63,118 bases of DNA from Chlorobiaceae bacterium (GCA_013334335.1 JAAXXR010000001.1:97688-160805); one strand, 5' to 3'; numbered from the stretch's first letter, positions 1-10,434 are shown. Translations and numbers: made by a program. The notes: generated by a model not told the origin, from the letters alone.

Positions 1-908
1 CGGGCCCGGACATCTTCACGGCTCAGCACCGACGCGACATAGTCGCGAGCGTACTCAGGGGTGAAAACCACCCCGTTTTTCATGACGCCGACGACCTCAG
101 AGAGCTTTTTGCCGGATGGCCTGACTGGTGCGGCCACCCCCGCCGCTACCGTATCAGGGGAAACCGGCTTCGAAGCCGAAGAGACCGAATCGGCCGGAGC
201 CATCGCCCCCGGTGTTTCGGAGAGCATGGCATTGACACTCTCCATCGCCCTCAAGAGCGCCTCGGGCTCCTTGACCAGTTTGAACTCAAGCTTGGCTGTC
301 CCCTTGAGCAGCTTTCGGACGCGATTCTCGTCGGTGACTCCAGATAGCTCGATGATCAGCCGCCTGGCCCCCTGCGTCTGGATGACCGGCTCGGCGACAC
401 CGTACTGGTCTATGCGGTTGCGGATGATCTCCTTGGCCCGCACCAGAGCGTCCTGCGACTCCTTGTCCAGCTTGTCGACGATCTCCTTGTCGGTGTTCCG
501 GATATCATAAAAGTAGCGACTGAGCGGAATGTTCTGCCGTTTGAACTCTGCGGCGAGCAGTTCGACCGGACTCGCACCCGAAGTGGCGGACGCGCTCTTG
601 ACGTTGGCCATGATCTGCTGAAAACGGGCATCCTTGTTCCAGGCCTTCTGCTCGATCAGGTCGAACAGGTCAACCTCCATCACCAGGTGCATGCCGCCCC
701 TGAGATCGAGGCCAAGCTTCAGGCTCTTTTCCCTGGCCTGCTCGATTTCGGCACGGTGGTCAATGGTAAATTTCAGACTGTCCTCGCTTGAGCGGAACCC
801 CGCCAGTTGCGACGACAACTGCTGGTCCCGGTAGGTAGGCCATATCGACCACACCGACACCAGCGCGACCACGGCGATGAGTAAAAGTTTGAACCGGTTA
901 TTTTTCAT
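1..908 (-). CDS. secD: Protein translocase subunit SecD (N-terminal part, runs off the left edge)
   Basis: SecD is the inner-membrane partner of SecF that uses the proton gradient to help the SecYEG channel release exported proteins. The visible 302 codons start at an ATG and stay open to the window edge, so the C-terminal membrane domain is missing. An N-terminal transmembrane helix lies at about residues 7-27. The family motif GLDLRGG sits at 67-73, followed by a periplasmic segment. A Ser/Ala/Pro-rich insert near residues 235-265 looks like a loop. The assignment is secure; secF is expected beyond the edge but is not visible. Confidence 0.93.
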   Translation of the reverse strand, partial: MKNNRFKLLLIAVVALVSVWSIWPTYRDQQLSSQLAGFRSSEDSLKFTIDHRAEIEQAREKSLKLGLDLRGGMHLVMEVDLFDLIEQKAWNKDARFQQIMANVKSASATSGASPVELLAAEFKRQNIPLSRYFYDIRNTDKEIVDKLDKESQDALVRAKEIIRNRIDQYGVAEPVIQTQGARRLIIELSGVTDENRVRKLLKGTAKLEFKLVKEPEALLRAMESVNAMLSETPGAMAPADSVSSASKPVSPDTVAAGVAAPVRPSGKKLSEVVGVMKNGVVFTPEYARDYVASVLSREDVRA

Positions 909-1080
909 GAAAAATTGCTTTTACACATAATTGAAAAGTTTGCTCAATATAGGAAACAGGGGTCTGATTCACAATGAAAGGCTGTGCGCCCGACAGGGGG
1001 GTAATCGTCCGGGATGACTGAACAGGCCTTATGGAGTTGATCGCCAGGAGCCTCATCCCCCCCACGGATGACAAAATGCA

Positions 1081-1107
1081 AAAACCCGGAGCACAGTCCG
1101 GGTTTTT
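1081..1107 (-). terminator. Rho-independent terminator after fccAB
   Basis: An 8-bp perfect stem (AACCCGGA / TCCGGGTT, positions 1083-1090 and 1097-1104) has a 6-base loop. It is flanked by A and T runs, so it could act in either direction. It lies just downstream of the fccB stop codon on the minus strand. Confidence 0.8.
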
Positions 1108-1124
1108 GATGGATTTATCGGCGC

Positions 1125-2414
1125 TCAGCCCCAGATATCCCTGACGATGTTGTTGTACCAACCTCGAGCGAACATCGCTTCCTGCTCGAGCTGGTCGTCA
1201 TTGGCATCGATGGGAGTCAGTCCTCCGGATCCGGGAATCTCAGCAATTCCTTCCGGAGAAAGGTGATAGACACCCGCGACCGAAATACCATACCCCTGGC
1301 CGATCAGGCTGTAGCAGGTGTTGACCAGCGACGGGGGGGCGGGCTCCTGACCCCTGAGCAGCCTGATGATGGCTGCCGCTGCGACTTTGCCCTGGCTGCT
1401 GGCGGCAAAACCGGATTTCGGCATGGCTCCAGCCTTGCATGCGTCGCCGATCACGTGGATATTCTTGTGGATCGTCGACTCGAACGAGGTCGGGTTCACC
1501 GGGCACCAGCCGCTCTGGTCGGTCAGTCCGGCAATAAAGGCAAGCTGTCCGGCTTTCTGCGGAGGGATTATGTTGATCACATCTCCCTTGACCATGCCCA
1601 GGTCGGTCTTGACCGACATGGCAGAACTGTCGACCGCAAGTACCTTACCGCCCGCAGCTGGTCCTCTCCACTCGATCATTCCGGGGTAAAGACGAGCCCA
1701 GCCCTTGGTGAACAACCCCTGTTTCGAGAACTTCTCCTTGGGATCGAGAATGATCACCTTCGATTTTGGCTTATTCTCCTTGAGGTAATGCGCGATGAGA
1801 CTTGCGCGCTCGTAAGGGCCAGGAGGACACCTGAACGGGTTGGCAGGAGGGCAGACAAGGACCGTACCGCCATCCTTCATGTCCAGAAGCTGACGATGCA
1901 GGAGTTCTGTCTGGGGACCAGCCTGGTAGGCGTGAGGCATGCGCGATTCGGCGAGCCCCTGGTTGTAACCTTCGATCGTATCCCACTTGAAATCGATGCC
2001 GGGGGAGACGATGAGGCGATCGTAGTTCAGCACCTTGCCACTTTTAAGGGTCACCAACGACTTTACGGGATCGATCGATACGGCAGCCTCGGGCACGATC
2101 GTGATGCCTCTGTTCGCCAGAGCCGTATAGGTCTGCGTGATCTCGGGTATGGTCTTCAGGCCTGCCAGCACCCAGTTGCTGAACGGGCAGGTAACGTACG
2201 CGGCCTTTGGTTCGACCAGGGTCACCGAGAGTGTCGGGTCCAGCTTTTTGAGATATTTTGCCGCCGAAGCGCCGCCGAAACCGCCGCCAATAACCACGAC
2301 ACGATGTCGGGCAGCAAACGCTGGAAGGGCTCCACCGAACAAACCCAGTGAAGCGCCGGCAACACCGGTCAGGAACATCTTGTTGAAATCTCTTCGTGAT
2401 ATGTTCATGCTCAT
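1125..2414 (-). CDS. fccB: Flavocytochrome c sulfide dehydrogenase, flavoprotein subunit
   Basis: This FAD subunit oxidises sulfide to sulfur in the periplasm and passes electrons to the cytochrome subunit FccA. The N-terminus carries a twin-arginine signal (SRRDF at residues 6-10, hydrophobic stretch ending AFA near 34), so the folded flavoprotein is probably Tat-exported. The dinucleotide-binding motif GGGFGG is at 43-48. Cys76, in TCPFSN, matches the cysteine that binds FAD covalently in known enzymes. Cys196 and Cys304 match the redox-active disulfide pair. The length of 429 aa is normal. It lies 13 bp after fccA on the same strand and has a GGGGAGAG ribosome binding site. One operon with fccA, closed by the terminator at 1081-1107. 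Confidence 0.95.
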   Translation of the reverse strand: MSMNISRRDFNKMFLTGVAGASLGLFGGALPAFAARHRVVVIGGGFGGASAAKYLKKLDPTLSVTLVEPKAAYVTCPFSNWVLAGLKTIPEITQTYTALANRGITIVPEAAVSIDPVKSLVTLKSGKVLNYDRLIVSPGIDFKWDTIEGYNQGLAESRMPHAYQAGPQTELLHRQLLDMKDGGTVLVCPPANPFRCPPGPYERASLIAHYLKENKPKSKVIILDPKEKFSKQGLFTKGWARLYPGMIEWRGPAAGGKVLAVDSSAMSVKTDLGMVKGDVINIIPPQKAGQLAFIAGLTDQSGWCPVNPTSFESTIHKNIHVIGDACKAGAMPKSGFAASSQGKVAAAAIIRLLRGQEPAPPSLVNTCYSLIGQGYGISVAGVYHLSPEGIAEIPGSGGLTPIDANDDQLEQEAMFARGWYNNIVRDIWG

Positions 2415-2427
2415 TGAACTCTCCCCG

Positions 2428-2787
2428 TTATTTGTTTTTCTTCCAGACTGTTCCGAAATATTCAGCGATCAAATGGATCTCCTCGTCGGAATATCCCTTT
2501 GCATGCCGTCCCATTACCGTCGAAACACGCGCCCCCGACTTGAAGTCCTTGAGCGCCTCCTCAAGGTATTGCGGTGATTTTCCGTAAAACGATGGAATGA
2601 TTCCGACGCTTTTTCCATCGGTACCGTGGCATCCTGCACATGAAAGTGCGAGAATCTGGCCCCTGGGGCTGACCTGTGAGGCAGTCCGGGCGTTTGCCTT
2701 CGCGACAGCAAACACCTGAGCGCCATAGGGAACCGACGCAGACGCGATGAGGCCTGCAGTCAGGTATATTTTCAGCTTTGACGGCAT
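2428..2787 (-). CDS. fccA: Flavocytochrome c sulfide dehydrogenase, monoheme cytochrome subunit
   Basis: This small class-I cytochrome c takes electrons from FccB and hands them to soluble cytochromes feeding the reaction centre. The 119-aa precursor has a hydrophobic signal segment at about residues 6-28. It has one CxxCH heme site (CAGCH, 50-54) and a likely axial methionine at Met92 in the TVMGRH segment. A single heme, rather than two, fits the green sulfur bacterial type. A strong AGGAGGAGA ribosome binding site at 2792-2800 fixes the start. It is the first gene of the fccAB operon. Confidence 0.93.
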   Translation of the reverse strand: MPSKLKIYLTAGLIASASVPYGAQVFAVAKANARTASQVSPRGQILALSCAGCHGTDGKSVGIIPSFYGKSPQYLEEALKDFKSGARVSTVMGRHAKGYSDEEIHLIAEYFGTVWKKNK

Positions 2788-3223
2788 AAAGTCTCCTCCT
2801 GTTGTTACTTGACAAGAATAGGAACTGAAATGAAATGAATAGATAACGATACGAAAGGCAAGAATATCAGGACACCGTGCGCGGCATGGCCTTAAGTCGT
2901 CAAGGAATACTGCCCGAGTGGATCAGCACCATCAGCCGGCCCTGCAAAACATACCAGGTAAGTAGAAAATACATGGAAAGAGGGAAAAAACCTTCTGTGC
3001 CCACCAGTGGACGCAGACATGCCCGGAAATGGACCGGGCCGAAGGATCTCCAGTTGGAGAATATAACTATATTTCTATAAACTCTAAAAGCCCACAGTGA
3101 ATTATTCCCCTGCCTGATCCCCTCTTTTTTTGCATTTTCACTAATATTGCGAAGCACAAACCGAATACTTTACTTTACAAAGCCTTATCCAACGACAACC
3201 CCGGGGGATGTTTCACGTGAAAC
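2788..3223. other. Divergent intergenic region fccA / mnmG
   Basis: These 436 bases hold the leader of fccA on the minus side and of mnmG on the plus side. A small palindrome (CTCCAGTTGGAG) near 3050-3061 is followed by an AT-rich stretch. A parS-type site lies at the mnmG end. I see no credible gene here; the short open frames have no ribosome binding site or recognisable product. Confidence 0.6.
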
Positions 3224-3224
3224 A
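3209..3224. promoter_or_regulatory. parS-type centromere site 1 (upstream of mnmG)
   Basis: The sequence TGTTTCACGTGAAACA is a perfect 16-bp palindrome and matches the widely conserved chromosomal parS consensus bound by ParB. The palindrome extends by one more pair on each side (A/T). Its last base is the A of the first possible mnmG ATG. An identical site lies 1.9 kb away at 5107-5122. Together with dnaA about 10 kb away, this fits an origin-proximal ParABS centromere. ParB binding itself is inferred. Confidence 0.88.
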
Positions 3225-5101
3225 TGCACGATCAAATGTATGACATCATTGTTGTCGGCGCAGGACATGCCGGTTGCGAAGCGGCTCTCGCGGCAGCCCG
3301 CACCGGCATGTCCTGCCTCCTCATCACCAGCGATCTATCTGCCATTGCGAGGATGTCCTGCAATCCGGCGATTGGCGGCGTGGCAAAAGGGCAGATGACC
3401 AGGGAGATCGACGCCCTTGGTGGCCAGATGGCAAAAGCTATTGATGCCACGGGCATTCAGTTCCGGATGCTCAACAAAAGCAAAGGGGCGGCAATGCACT
3501 CACCAAGGGCACAGGCCGACAAGTCACAGTACAGCGCCTATATGCGAAGCGCCATAGAACACGAGCCCCTGATTGATATCCTTCAGGATACCGTCACCGG
3601 GGTATCGGCCACAAATGGCAGATTCTCCGATGTCACCATCTACTCCGGGAGACATATTCGTGCAAGAGCGGCAATTCTCACTTGCGGAACGTTCCTGAAC
3701 GGACTCATTCATATTGGCATGGACCACTTTCCGGGCGGCAGGTCTGTTGCCGAACCCCCGGTACATGGCCTGACCGAGTCACTCAATGAACTCGGGTTTA
3801 GCAGCGGGAGACTCAAGACCGGCACGCCACCCCGGATCGATTCAAGAAGTGTCGACTACTCCGCACTTACGGAACAACCTGGGGATACCGATCCGACTCC
3901 TTTCTCGTTTGACACCCTGTCCGTCAGCCACAGGAACCTTGTCTCCTGCCATATCACCAGAACAACCAGTGAAACGCACGAGATCCTTCGGGAAGGTTTC
4001 GATAGATCCCCACTCTTCACCGGTAAAGTCCAGGGCATCGGCCCAAGGTATTGTCCATCGGTCGAGGATAAAATCAGCCGCTTTCCTGATAAAAACTCAC
4101 ACCATATTTTTCTTGAGCCTGAGGGGACCGACACCATTGAGATGTATGTCAACGGTTTTTCTACCTCACTTCCGGAAGATATTCAGCTGAAGGGGCTGAG
4201 ATCTCTACCTGGCCTCGATCAGGTAAAAATGATCAGGCCAGGATATGCCATCGAGTACGACTACTTCCATTCATGGCAGATCGGCGCAACGATGGAGACC
4301 CATATGGTTGAAAATCTCTATTTTGCAGGACAGATTAACGGCACCTCCGGTTATGAAGAGGCGGCAGCACAAGGCCTTATGGCCGGCATTAACGCGTCAC
4401 TTAAACTCAGGCGAATGCCCCCCCTGATTCTTGGTCGATCTGAAGCTTACATCGGGGTCCTCATTGACGATTTGATCACCAAATCGACCACCGAACCATA
4501 TCGCATGTTCACCTCATCCGCTGAACACCGGCTCACGCTTCGTCATGACAACGCTGATCTTCGACTCAGGAAATCCGGTTTTTACGCAGGCCTGGTATCC
4601 CGCGAGGCTTTTGATCATAGCCAGGAACTTCGAGAAGCCATAGACGGGTACACCATGTTGCTCAGGGAGCAGAAGTTGCAACCGTACGAAATCAACGACC
4701 ATCTTGTCTCAAAGGGATATCCTGCACTGTCATCAGCGACGAGCGCCTTAACACTTCTTAAACGACCAGGGATTGTGCTTCATGACCTGATTAGCCATTC
4801 AAAAGCCCTCGAGTCATCGTTCAATATTGCCGGCCATTGCCCGCGGCTCTATGAACAGTTAGCAATAGAAATCAAGTACGAAGGCTATATCAAGAGGGAA
4901 AGACTGATGGCAGATCGCATATCACGGCTTGACCATCTCAGGATTCCTGAAAATTTCGACTATAGCGCCATGGCTTCACTCTCGAATGAAGGAAGGGAAA
5001 AGCTACTCCGACACCGTCCGTCCACCATTGGCCAGGCATCGAGAATACTCGGGGTGTCACCATCCGACATATCGATACTCATGATCCGTCTTGGCCGGTA
5101 A
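3224..5101 (+). CDS. mnmG: tRNA uridine-5-carboxymethylaminomethyl modification enzyme MnmG (GidA)
   Basis: With MnmE, this FAD protein installs the carboxymethylaminomethyl group on wobble uridine 34 of several tRNAs. The Rossmann FAD motif GAGHAGCEA is at residues 12-20, and the family segments [11 protein letters not shown] and TCGTFLNG follow. The length of 625 aa is typical. The start is uncertain: ATG at 3224 overlaps the parS site, while ATG at 3236 (starting MYDIIVVG) would also give a normal N-terminus and leave the parS site wholly upstream. Neither has a clear Shine-Dalgarno sequence. The gene is bracketed by two identical parS sites. Confidence 0.95.
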   Translation: MHDQMYDIIVVGAGHAGCEAALAAARTGMSCLLITSDLSAIARMSCNPAIGGVAKGQMTREIDALGGQMAKAIDATGIQFRMLNKSKGAAMHSPRAQADKSQYSAYMRSAIEHEPLIDILQDTVTGVSATNGRFSDVTIYSGRHIRARAAILTCGTFLNGLIHIGMDHFPGGRSVAEPPVHGLTESLNELGFSSGRLKTGTPPRIDSRSVDYSALTEQPGDTDPTPFSFDTLSVSHRNLVSCHITRTTSETHEILREGFDRSPLFTGKVQGIGPRYCPSVEDKISRFPDKNSHHIFLEPEGTDTIEMYVNGFSTSLPEDIQLKGLRSLPGLDQVKMIRPGYAIEYDYFHSWQIGATMETHMVENLYFAGQINGTSGYEEAAAQGLMAGINASLKLRRMPPLILGRSEAYIGVLIDDLITKSTTEPYRMFTSSAEHRLTLRHDNADLRLRKSGFYAGLVSREAFDHSQELREAIDGYTMLLREQKLQPYEINDHLVSKGYPALSSATSALTLLKRPGIVLHDLISHSKALESSFNIAGHCPRLYEQLAIEIKYEGYIKRERLMADRISRLDHLRIPENFDYSAMASLSNEGREKLLRHRPSTIGQASRILGVSPSDISILMIRLGR

Positions 5102-5106
5102 GCCGA

Positions 5107-5122
5107 TGTTTCACGTGAAACA
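5107..5122. promoter_or_regulatory. parS-type centromere site 2 (downstream of mnmG)
   Basis: TGTTTCACGTGAAACA is identical to the site at 3209-3224. Here the palindrome extends to 20 bp, with GA before and TC after. It begins five bases after the last base of the mnmG stop codon and lies ahead of the DNA polymerase gene. A second perfect copy in non-coding DNA makes chance very unlikely. Confidence 0.88.
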
Positions 5123-5163
5123 TCAGGTACTGCTACCGCAAAATAATTGTGATATATCAAGTC

Positions 5164-7560
5164 ATGAACAACACGCTCGACCAATCGCTCTTCAATGATC
5201 TTCTATTTGGTAGGGATTCCGAAGAGCATATCGTTGGTGCGTATCAGCTGAACGATGCACAGATCCGCCTGTTCTTCAGGCGTGAAGATCGCGTCACCAA
5301 GAGGGACGAACCATTCTATCCGTTTTTTTTCCTTTCAGACAACGAACTTCTCGACGGGTTCACACCATCGGACAAGGAGAAGTTCTGGCTGATACCCCTC
5401 TCCGGAGAGAACTATTTCAATCATCTGGCGATCTTCAGGAGTTGGAAGAACTACCGTGCGGCACTGGATCACATCAACAGCGGAAATCAGGACAATCAAA
5501 CATCGGGCGATACTCCATTTTCGTACGGGAACAACAGTCATCTTACCTATAGCAGAGGGGATGCCGTCACCCAGTATCTGCTCCAGAGTGGCAAAACCAT
5601 GTTCAAGGGTATGCTGTTGGCAGATATACACCGGCTTCAACTCGATATTGAAACCTATTACCGTCCCGATAGCCGAAAAAGCAGGGCGGAGTCATTCGGG
5701 AACGACCCGGTCATCATTGTGTCGCTCAGCGACAACCGATCATGGGAACATGTCATCCACAGCAAGGGTCGATCGGAAAAAGCCCTTCTTGAAGAACTTG
5801 TGGCCATACTACGGGAAAAGGACCCTGATGTCATTGAAGGACATAACATTTTCGGATTCGATCTGCCGTTTCTTCAGCGAAGATGCGAGATTAATGGCGT
5901 TCCGTTCCGAATCGGTCGTGACGGTCTGCTCCCGAGATCCTATCCGGCAACGATCCGTTTTGCTGAACGAAGCATAGATTATCAATATTTCGATATTCCC
6001 GGCAGGCATGTGATCGACACCTTCTTTCTGGTACAGAATTATGACACGACCAAACGTTCTCTACCGAGCTACGGACTGAAAGCGGCCGCAAAATTTTTCG
6101 GATTTGCTTCTCCGAACAGAACCTATGTGGATTACAAGGATCTGGCAGATACCTGGGACAACAATCCGGAGACCCTGCTCGCTTACGCTCTTGACGATGT
6201 TCGAGAAACCAGGGAACTTGCCGCCATGCTTTCCGGCAGCAATTTCAGCATGACGAGAATGCTTCCCTATACCTATGCCCAGGTAGCCCGCCTTGGCCCT
6301 GCAGCCAAGATTGAGGCATTGATGGTGAGAGAATACCTCAGGAAAAAAGTTTCAATACCCAGGCCTTCTGTCGGGCAGCAGCATGTCGGTGGTTTCACGG
6401 AGGTTTTTGTGAAGGGTATCCTCGGTCCCATCGTCTATGCTGATGTCGAGTCGTTATATCCCTCCATCATGCTCTCCTGCGGTATCTGTCCAAAAACAGA
6501 CAGTCTTAAAATCTTCCCCTCGATCCTTAAAGAGCTCAAGGATCTCCGTTTTGCTGCAAAACTTCGTGCATCTCATGAGAAATTAAACGGCAATTCATCG
6601 CTTGCGGACAACTATGATGCCATGCAAAGCGCATTCAAGATCATCATCAATGCCATGTACGGATATCTTGGGTTCAGCGGTGGGATTTTCAACGATTTTT
6701 CTGAGGCGGATCGCGTTACCACAAACGGCCAGGAGATTGCTCGAACCATGATCCGTGAGTTTGAATTGCGCGGTTCAAAGGTGATCGAAGTCGACACTGA
6801 TGGTATTTTTCTTGTCCCGCCATCAACCGTTACCACAGAAGAAGAGGAACGCGCGTTGGTTGATGAAGTATCCAACAAAATGCCATCGGGGATAACCATC
6901 GGTTTCGATGGACGTTTCAGGAAGATGATTTCGTATATGAAGAAAAACTACGTACTCCTCGACTACAACGATAAACTGAAACTGAAAGGTTCTTCGCTGA
7001 TCAGCAGAAGTGGGGAAAAATTTGGCAGGGATTTCGTCAGGGAGGGTTTCATCTTGCTTCTTCGTGAAGACATCCAGGGGTTACACGATCTCTATGTCAG
7101 ATATCGAAATCAGCTGCTTCAGCATAAACTTGATGTAACCGAGTTTTCCAGGACCGAGTCTATGAAAACAGCTCTTGATCAGTACATCGCCGATGTGAAG
7201 TCAGCAAAGCGCTCCAAATCGATTACGTATGAAATTGCTCTCAAACAGCGTATCCCGGTGGCCAAAGGAGACCGAATGACCTTCTATGTCGCAGGTTCTG
7301 GAACTACTGCATCATATTTCGATAAAGGAAAACTTGCTGAAGAGTGGAAACGGGAACAGCCTGATGAAAACACCTATTTCTATCTGAAGAGGCTTGATGA
7401 ATTTGCGCAGAAGTTCGTGCCTTTTTTCAAACCCCAGGATTTCAGCACGATATTTTCTGCCGATACCCTCTTCGCTTTCTCACCAGTAGGCATCAGGGTA
7501 GTCAGGGAGATACGACATCTTGAAACCGATTCTCTGTACGGCGATGAAACCCCTTTTTGA
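5164..7560 (+). CDS. Family-B DNA polymerase (DNA polymerase II / archaeal-type)
   Basis: A B-family polymerase with an N-terminal proofreading 3'-5' exonuclease and a C-terminal polymerase domain. Numbered from the ATG at 5164 (798 aa), Exo I is DIE at 161-163, Exo II is [12 protein letters not shown] from 222, and Exo III is YALD at 341-344. Polymerase motif A is DVESLYPS from 427, motif B is KIIINAMYG from 492, and motif C is DTD at 544-546. All metal-binding aspartates are present, so both activities should work. A GTG at 5149 is an alternative start. The role, repair or replication restart, cannot be told from sequence. It lies between parS site 2 and a flavodiiron protein gene. Confidence 0.93.
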   Translation: MNNTLDQSLFNDLLFGRDSEEHIVGAYQLNDAQIRLFFRREDRVTKRDEPFYPFFFLSDNELLDGFTPSDKEKFWLIPLSGENYFNHLAIFRSWKNYRAALDHINSGNQDNQTSGDTPFSYGNNSHLTYSRGDAVTQYLLQSGKTMFKGMLLADIHRLQLDIETYYRPDSRKSRAESFGNDPVIIVSLSDNRSWEHVIHSKGRSEKALLEELVAILREKDPDVIEGHNIFGFDLPFLQRRCEINGVPFRIGRDGLLPRSYPATIRFAERSIDYQYFDIPGRHVIDTFFLVQNYDTTKRSLPSYGLKAAAKFFGFASPNRTYVDYKDLADTWDNNPETLLAYALDDVRETRELAAMLSGSNFSMTRMLPYTYAQVARLGPAAKIEALMVREYLRKKVSIPRPSVGQQHVGGFTEVFVKGILGPIVYADVESLYPSIMLSCGICPKTDSLKIFPSILKELKDLRFAAKLRASHEKLNGNSSLADNYDAMQSAFKIIINAMYGYLGFSGGIFNDFSEADRVTTNGQEIARTMIREFELRGSKVIEVDTDGIFLVPPSTVTTEEEERALVDEVSNKMPSGITIGFDGRFRKMISYMKKNYVLLDYNDKLKLKGSSLISRSGEKFGRDFVREGFILLLREDIQGLHDLYVRYRNQLLQHKLDVTEFSRTESMKTALDQYIADVKSAKRSKSITYEIALKQRIPVAKGDRMTFYVAGSGTTASYFDKGKLAEEWKREQPDENTYFYLKRLDEFAQKFVPFFKPQDFSTIFSADTLFAFSPVGIRVVREIRHLETDSLYGDETPF

Positions 7561-7732
7561 TCATATTCTCATAATTACGTACTATAGATGACAAAGTTTT
7601 TTGTTGATCGAATCAAGTGATCTGACAGTTTTTCATCCTCTTATTTTTGGGATTTATTACGACATTTAACGTGTTATAGCTTATATATTTATTTATTTTT
7701 TAATCTACTCCTAATTTTTTAATGATCTCAAT
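7561..7732. other. AT-rich intergenic region ahead of the flavodiiron gene
   Basis: About 170 bases, much richer in A+T than the surrounding genes. Several TATA-like hexamers occur around 7675-7700, a plausible promoter for the next gene. No single -35/-10 pair stands out, and no hairpin terminator for the polymerase gene is obvious. Confidence 0.4.
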
Positions 7733-8956
7733 ATGATTGACAACAAAATATTACCCGTAACCGATGACGTCTCGTGGATAGGCGTACTTGATCCTGGACT
7801 CATCACCTTCGACATTGTCATGGAGACAAAGTACGGAACAACCTACAACTCCTATTTCATCAATGCTGATAAAAAAACAATCGTCGAAACAACGAAATTG
7901 AAATTTTGGCCAGCCTATCTTGATAAAATAAAACAGGTTGTAAATCCTGAAGAGATCGAGTACATCATTGTCGACCATACCGAGCCTGATCATTCAGGCA
8001 ACGTGCACAATCTTCTTTCTGTCGCCACCAATGCGACCGTAGTCGGCAGTGGAAACGCAATAAAGTTTCTTCGCGACCAGACCGGACACGACTTCAAGCA
8101 TCTCGTGGTGAAAAACGGTGACACACTCGATCTGGGCAACAAGACCCTCCACTTCATCGGTGCTCCAAATCTCCATTGGCCGGATACGATCTATACCTGG
8201 CTCGAAGAGGACCGTGTGCTCTTTACCTGCGACTCGTTCGGAAGCCACTTCAGCCACGAGGCGATGTACGATGACCTCGTCGGTGATTTTGACGATGCCT
8301 TCAAATACTATTTTGACGCAATCCTCAGGCCATTCAGCAAATACATGCTCCAGGCGATCGAAAAGATCCGACCACTGGACATCAGGGCTATCTGTCCGGG
8401 TCACGGACCGATCCTTCGTTCAAACTGGAAGAAGTATGTGGATCTGTCCCAGAAGTTTTCGAAAAACGCCATCGCGATGCCGAATGAAAAAAGCATCCTT
8501 ATCGCATACGTATCCGCGTATGAAAATACGACCGTGCTCGCCCGTGAGATTGGCGAAGGATTGAAGTCCGCCTGCGATTTCAATGTCGATATCTGCGACA
8601 TCGAAAATATTTCTACCGAAAAGCTCGAGGACAAGATCGCCCACTCCATGGGCATCATCATCGGCTCTCCGACCATCAACCAGAACATCGTCCATCAGAT
8701 CTACACGATATTTGCAGTACTCAATCCCCTTCGCGACCGGGGTAAGCTTGCTGCTGCCTTCGGTTCGTTTGGATGGAGCGGTGAAGGGGTGAAAATCATC
8801 GAAAGCAACCTTTCAAACCTCAAGATGAAGCTTTTCGAACGGAACCTGACGGTCAAATTCCAGCCACACGAAGCTGAGTTCGAGGAGTGCAGGAAGTTCG
8901 GAAGAGATTTTGCCAACAAAATGATCGAAATGCACAACCTTAGTTGCAATATCTGA
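7733..8956 (+). CDS. Flavodiiron protein (rubredoxin:oxygen oxidoreductase / FprA type)
   Basis: This soluble enzyme reduces oxygen to water, or nitric oxide to nitrous oxide, using rubredoxin or similar donors, and protects strict anaerobes. The N-terminal metallo-beta-lactamase-like domain carries the diiron motif HxExDH (H82, E84, D86, H87). Further ligands lie in the segments NLHWPD, CDSFGSH and CPGHGP. The C-terminal flavodoxin domain begins near residue 257 ([12 protein letters not shown]). The length of 407 aa is typical, with no extra rubredoxin or reductase domain. It is probably a single-gene unit, closed by the hairpin at 8977-9016. Whether O2 or NO is the true substrate is not decided by sequence. 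Confidence 0.93.
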   Translation: MIDNKILPVTDDVSWIGVLDPGLITFDIVMETKYGTTYNSYFINADKKTIVETTKLKFWPAYLDKIKQVVNPEEIEYIIVDHTEPDHSGNVHNLLSVATNATVVGSGNAIKFLRDQTGHDFKHLVVKNGDTLDLGNKTLHFIGAPNLHWPDTIYTWLEEDRVLFTCDSFGSHFSHEAMYDDLVGDFDDAFKYYFDAILRPFSKYMLQAIEKIRPLDIRAICPGHGPILRSNWKKYVDLSQKFSKNAIAMPNEKSILIAYVSAYENTTVLAREIGEGLKSACDFNVDICDIENISTEKLEDKIAHSMGIIIGSPTINQNIVHQIYTIFAVLNPLRDRGKLAAAFGSFGWSGEGVKIIESNLSNLKMKLFERNLTVKFQPHEAEFEECRKFGRDFANKMIEMHNLSCNI

Positions 8957-8976
8957 TCTTTCCGCATTCATGGAAT

Positions 8977-9016
8977 AAAGAGGTTGCCTGAAGCGCAATA
9001 CAGAGTCAACCTCTTT
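8977..9016. terminator. Shared terminator between convergent genes
   Basis: A 10-bp stem AAAGAGGTTG (8977-8986) pairs with CAACCTCTTT (9007-9016) across a 20-base loop. T-rich DNA follows on the plus side. It sits between the convergent flavodiiron and dciA genes and could serve both. Confidence 0.7.
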
Positions 9017-9023
9017 TTTCTTT

Positions 9024-9317
9024 TTACCGGAAAATGATGCTTTTGATCATCTCTTTGCCGATCTCCTCGTTGAGACGCAACGTGATCTCCTTTTTCCTGA
9101 AATTAAGCTCCATCCTCCATGATGGATTCCTGACCCTTACGAACAGGTCACCGTCCCTCAACCGCTCCACGGTGGTTACTCTTGCGATTGTTTCCCCGAC
9201 GATCTTTTCCCATATCTGAAGTGTCGTAAACTGTTCATACGCATCGGTCATGCCGATATTCCGATACATATCCGCCATGACGGCCGTCAGGGTGCGGGGC
9301 GTTTTTCCCCTTGCCAT
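9024..9317 (-). CDS. dciA: DciA-family helicase-loader protein (DUF721)
   Basis: DUF721/DciA proteins load the replicative helicase DnaB in bacteria that lack DnaC or DnaI. This 97-aa protein has the family's short alpha/beta core: an N-terminal helical part, then the segment LQIWEKIVGETIARVT, then RDGDLFVRVRNPSWRMEL. It starts two bases after the recF stop codon, so it is the last gene of the dnaN-recF-dciA run. The family match is by pattern recognition; the helicase-loading role is known for other members and inferred here. Confidence 0.82.
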   Translation of the reverse strand: MARGKTPRTLTAVMADMYRNIGMTDAYEQFTTLQIWEKIVGETIARVTTVERLRDGDLFVRVRNPSWRMELNFRKKEITLRLNEEIGKEMIKSIIFR

Positions 9318-9319
9318 CG

Positions 9320-10420
9320 CTACTGTTCCTTATTATTTCTTTCCATGTGATAGTTCACGATTCCATGACCTGTCCTTTCAACCGTCGAGGTCACCAGAAC
9401 CTGCCCACAATGTTCAAGTGTTTGTACGATCCTGTCGGCTATCTGCTCATCAAGTTCGCTGAAAAGGTCATCGAGGAGTGAGAGCGGCTCTTCATCCATC
9501 AGCTCATACAGATACTGCCGCAAGGCGATTTTCATGGCAATGAGATAACTTCTCTGCTGTCCCTGTGATGCGAATTTACGTACATCATGACCTCCGGCTA
9601 TCAATCGCAGATCGTCCCTGTGTGGACCAGCAAGGGTCTGACGTCTTTGTATCTCCTGATTCCTGAGTTGATTGAATCTTTCTGTAAAACGCCGGCCTAT
9701 CTCTTCGATTCCTGAATCATGCTCAATCTCGCCAAGCGTGGAGTGATAGATGATCGCTGGCTCCGTGTCGCCAGGAAGCAATGCATGTACCGATTTGAAT
9801 ATCGGGATGAATCGCGACAGGAACAGTTGTCTCGTCCTGACTATGGAAGCCGCATGCATAGATAGTTGCTCCGTCCAGATATCCAGTCCGGCAAGATTGC
9901 CATGATGGTCGATCCCGCATGCAAGCAGGGCGTTTCTCTGCTGGAGGACTCTTCGATACGTCATCAGCTCGTGCATGTACCTCCTGTCGCACTGACAGAT
10001 TGAACTGTCAAGGAACTTTCTCCTTTCCGCAGGTGCTCCTGTCACGATTGACAGCTCCTGAGGAGTGAACGTCACACAGGGAATAGATCCGACATGACGT
10101 GAAAATGAGGTCATCTCCTGATCATTGACGTAAATCCGCTTCTCCTTTTCAGGTGAATAGTCGATCCTCACCTCAGTGACGGATCCTCGGTCGCTGATGA
10201 ATCCACCCCTTATGGTGAAGTGCTCCTTACCGAAGGATAAGCATTCACGATCAGTGCTGCCGCCAAGCCCTCTGGTCAGTGCGCAGTAATGCACTGCCTC
10301 AAGGAGACTCGTCTTTCCTGTTCCGTTCCTGCCGTGAATAACCGTCATCGATGGCCCTGGCTCGAACTCCAGAAGGGTATGGTTCCTGAAATCGGAAATT
10401 CTAATGGATTCGAGTCTCAA
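9320..10420 (-). CDS. recF: DNA replication and repair protein RecF
   Basis: RecF is an SMC-like ATPase that, with RecO and RecR, helps load RecA at stalled forks and gaps. The Walker A motif GRNGTGKTS is at residues 30-38, the ABC-type segment LAGPHRDDL lies in the middle, and the Walker B region LSLLDDLFSELD is near the C-terminus. The length of 366 aa is normal. Translation starts at a TTG (10418-10420) that gives the usual MRLESIRISDFRNH start. It lies 14 bases after dnaN and 2 bases before dciA, in one operon. Confidence 0.96.
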   Translation of the reverse strand: MRLESIRISDFRNHTLLEFEPGPSMTVIHGRNGTGKTSLLEAVHYCALTRGLGGSTDRECLSFGKEHFTIRGGFISDRGSVTEVRIDYSPEKEKRIYVNDQEMTSFSRHVGSIPCVTFTPQELSIVTGAPAERRKFLDSSICQCDRRYMHELMTYRRVLQQRNALLACGIDHHGNLAGLDIWTEQLSMHAASIVRTRQLFLSRFIPIFKSVHALLPGDTEPAIIYHSTLGEIEHDSGIEEIGRRFTERFNQLRNQEIQRRQTLAGPHRDDLRLIAGGHDVRKFASQGQQRSYLIAMKIALRQYLYELMDEEPLSLLDDLFSELDEQIADRIVQTLEHCGQVLVTSTVERTGHGIVNYHMERNNKEQ

Positions 10421-10434
10421 AACACTCGTTTAGG

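Noticed and set aside
2877-3157. Two short overlapping open frames between fccA and mnmG
   Set aside because: No ribosome binding site, no recognisable product, and the region is better explained as regulatory DNA with a parS site.
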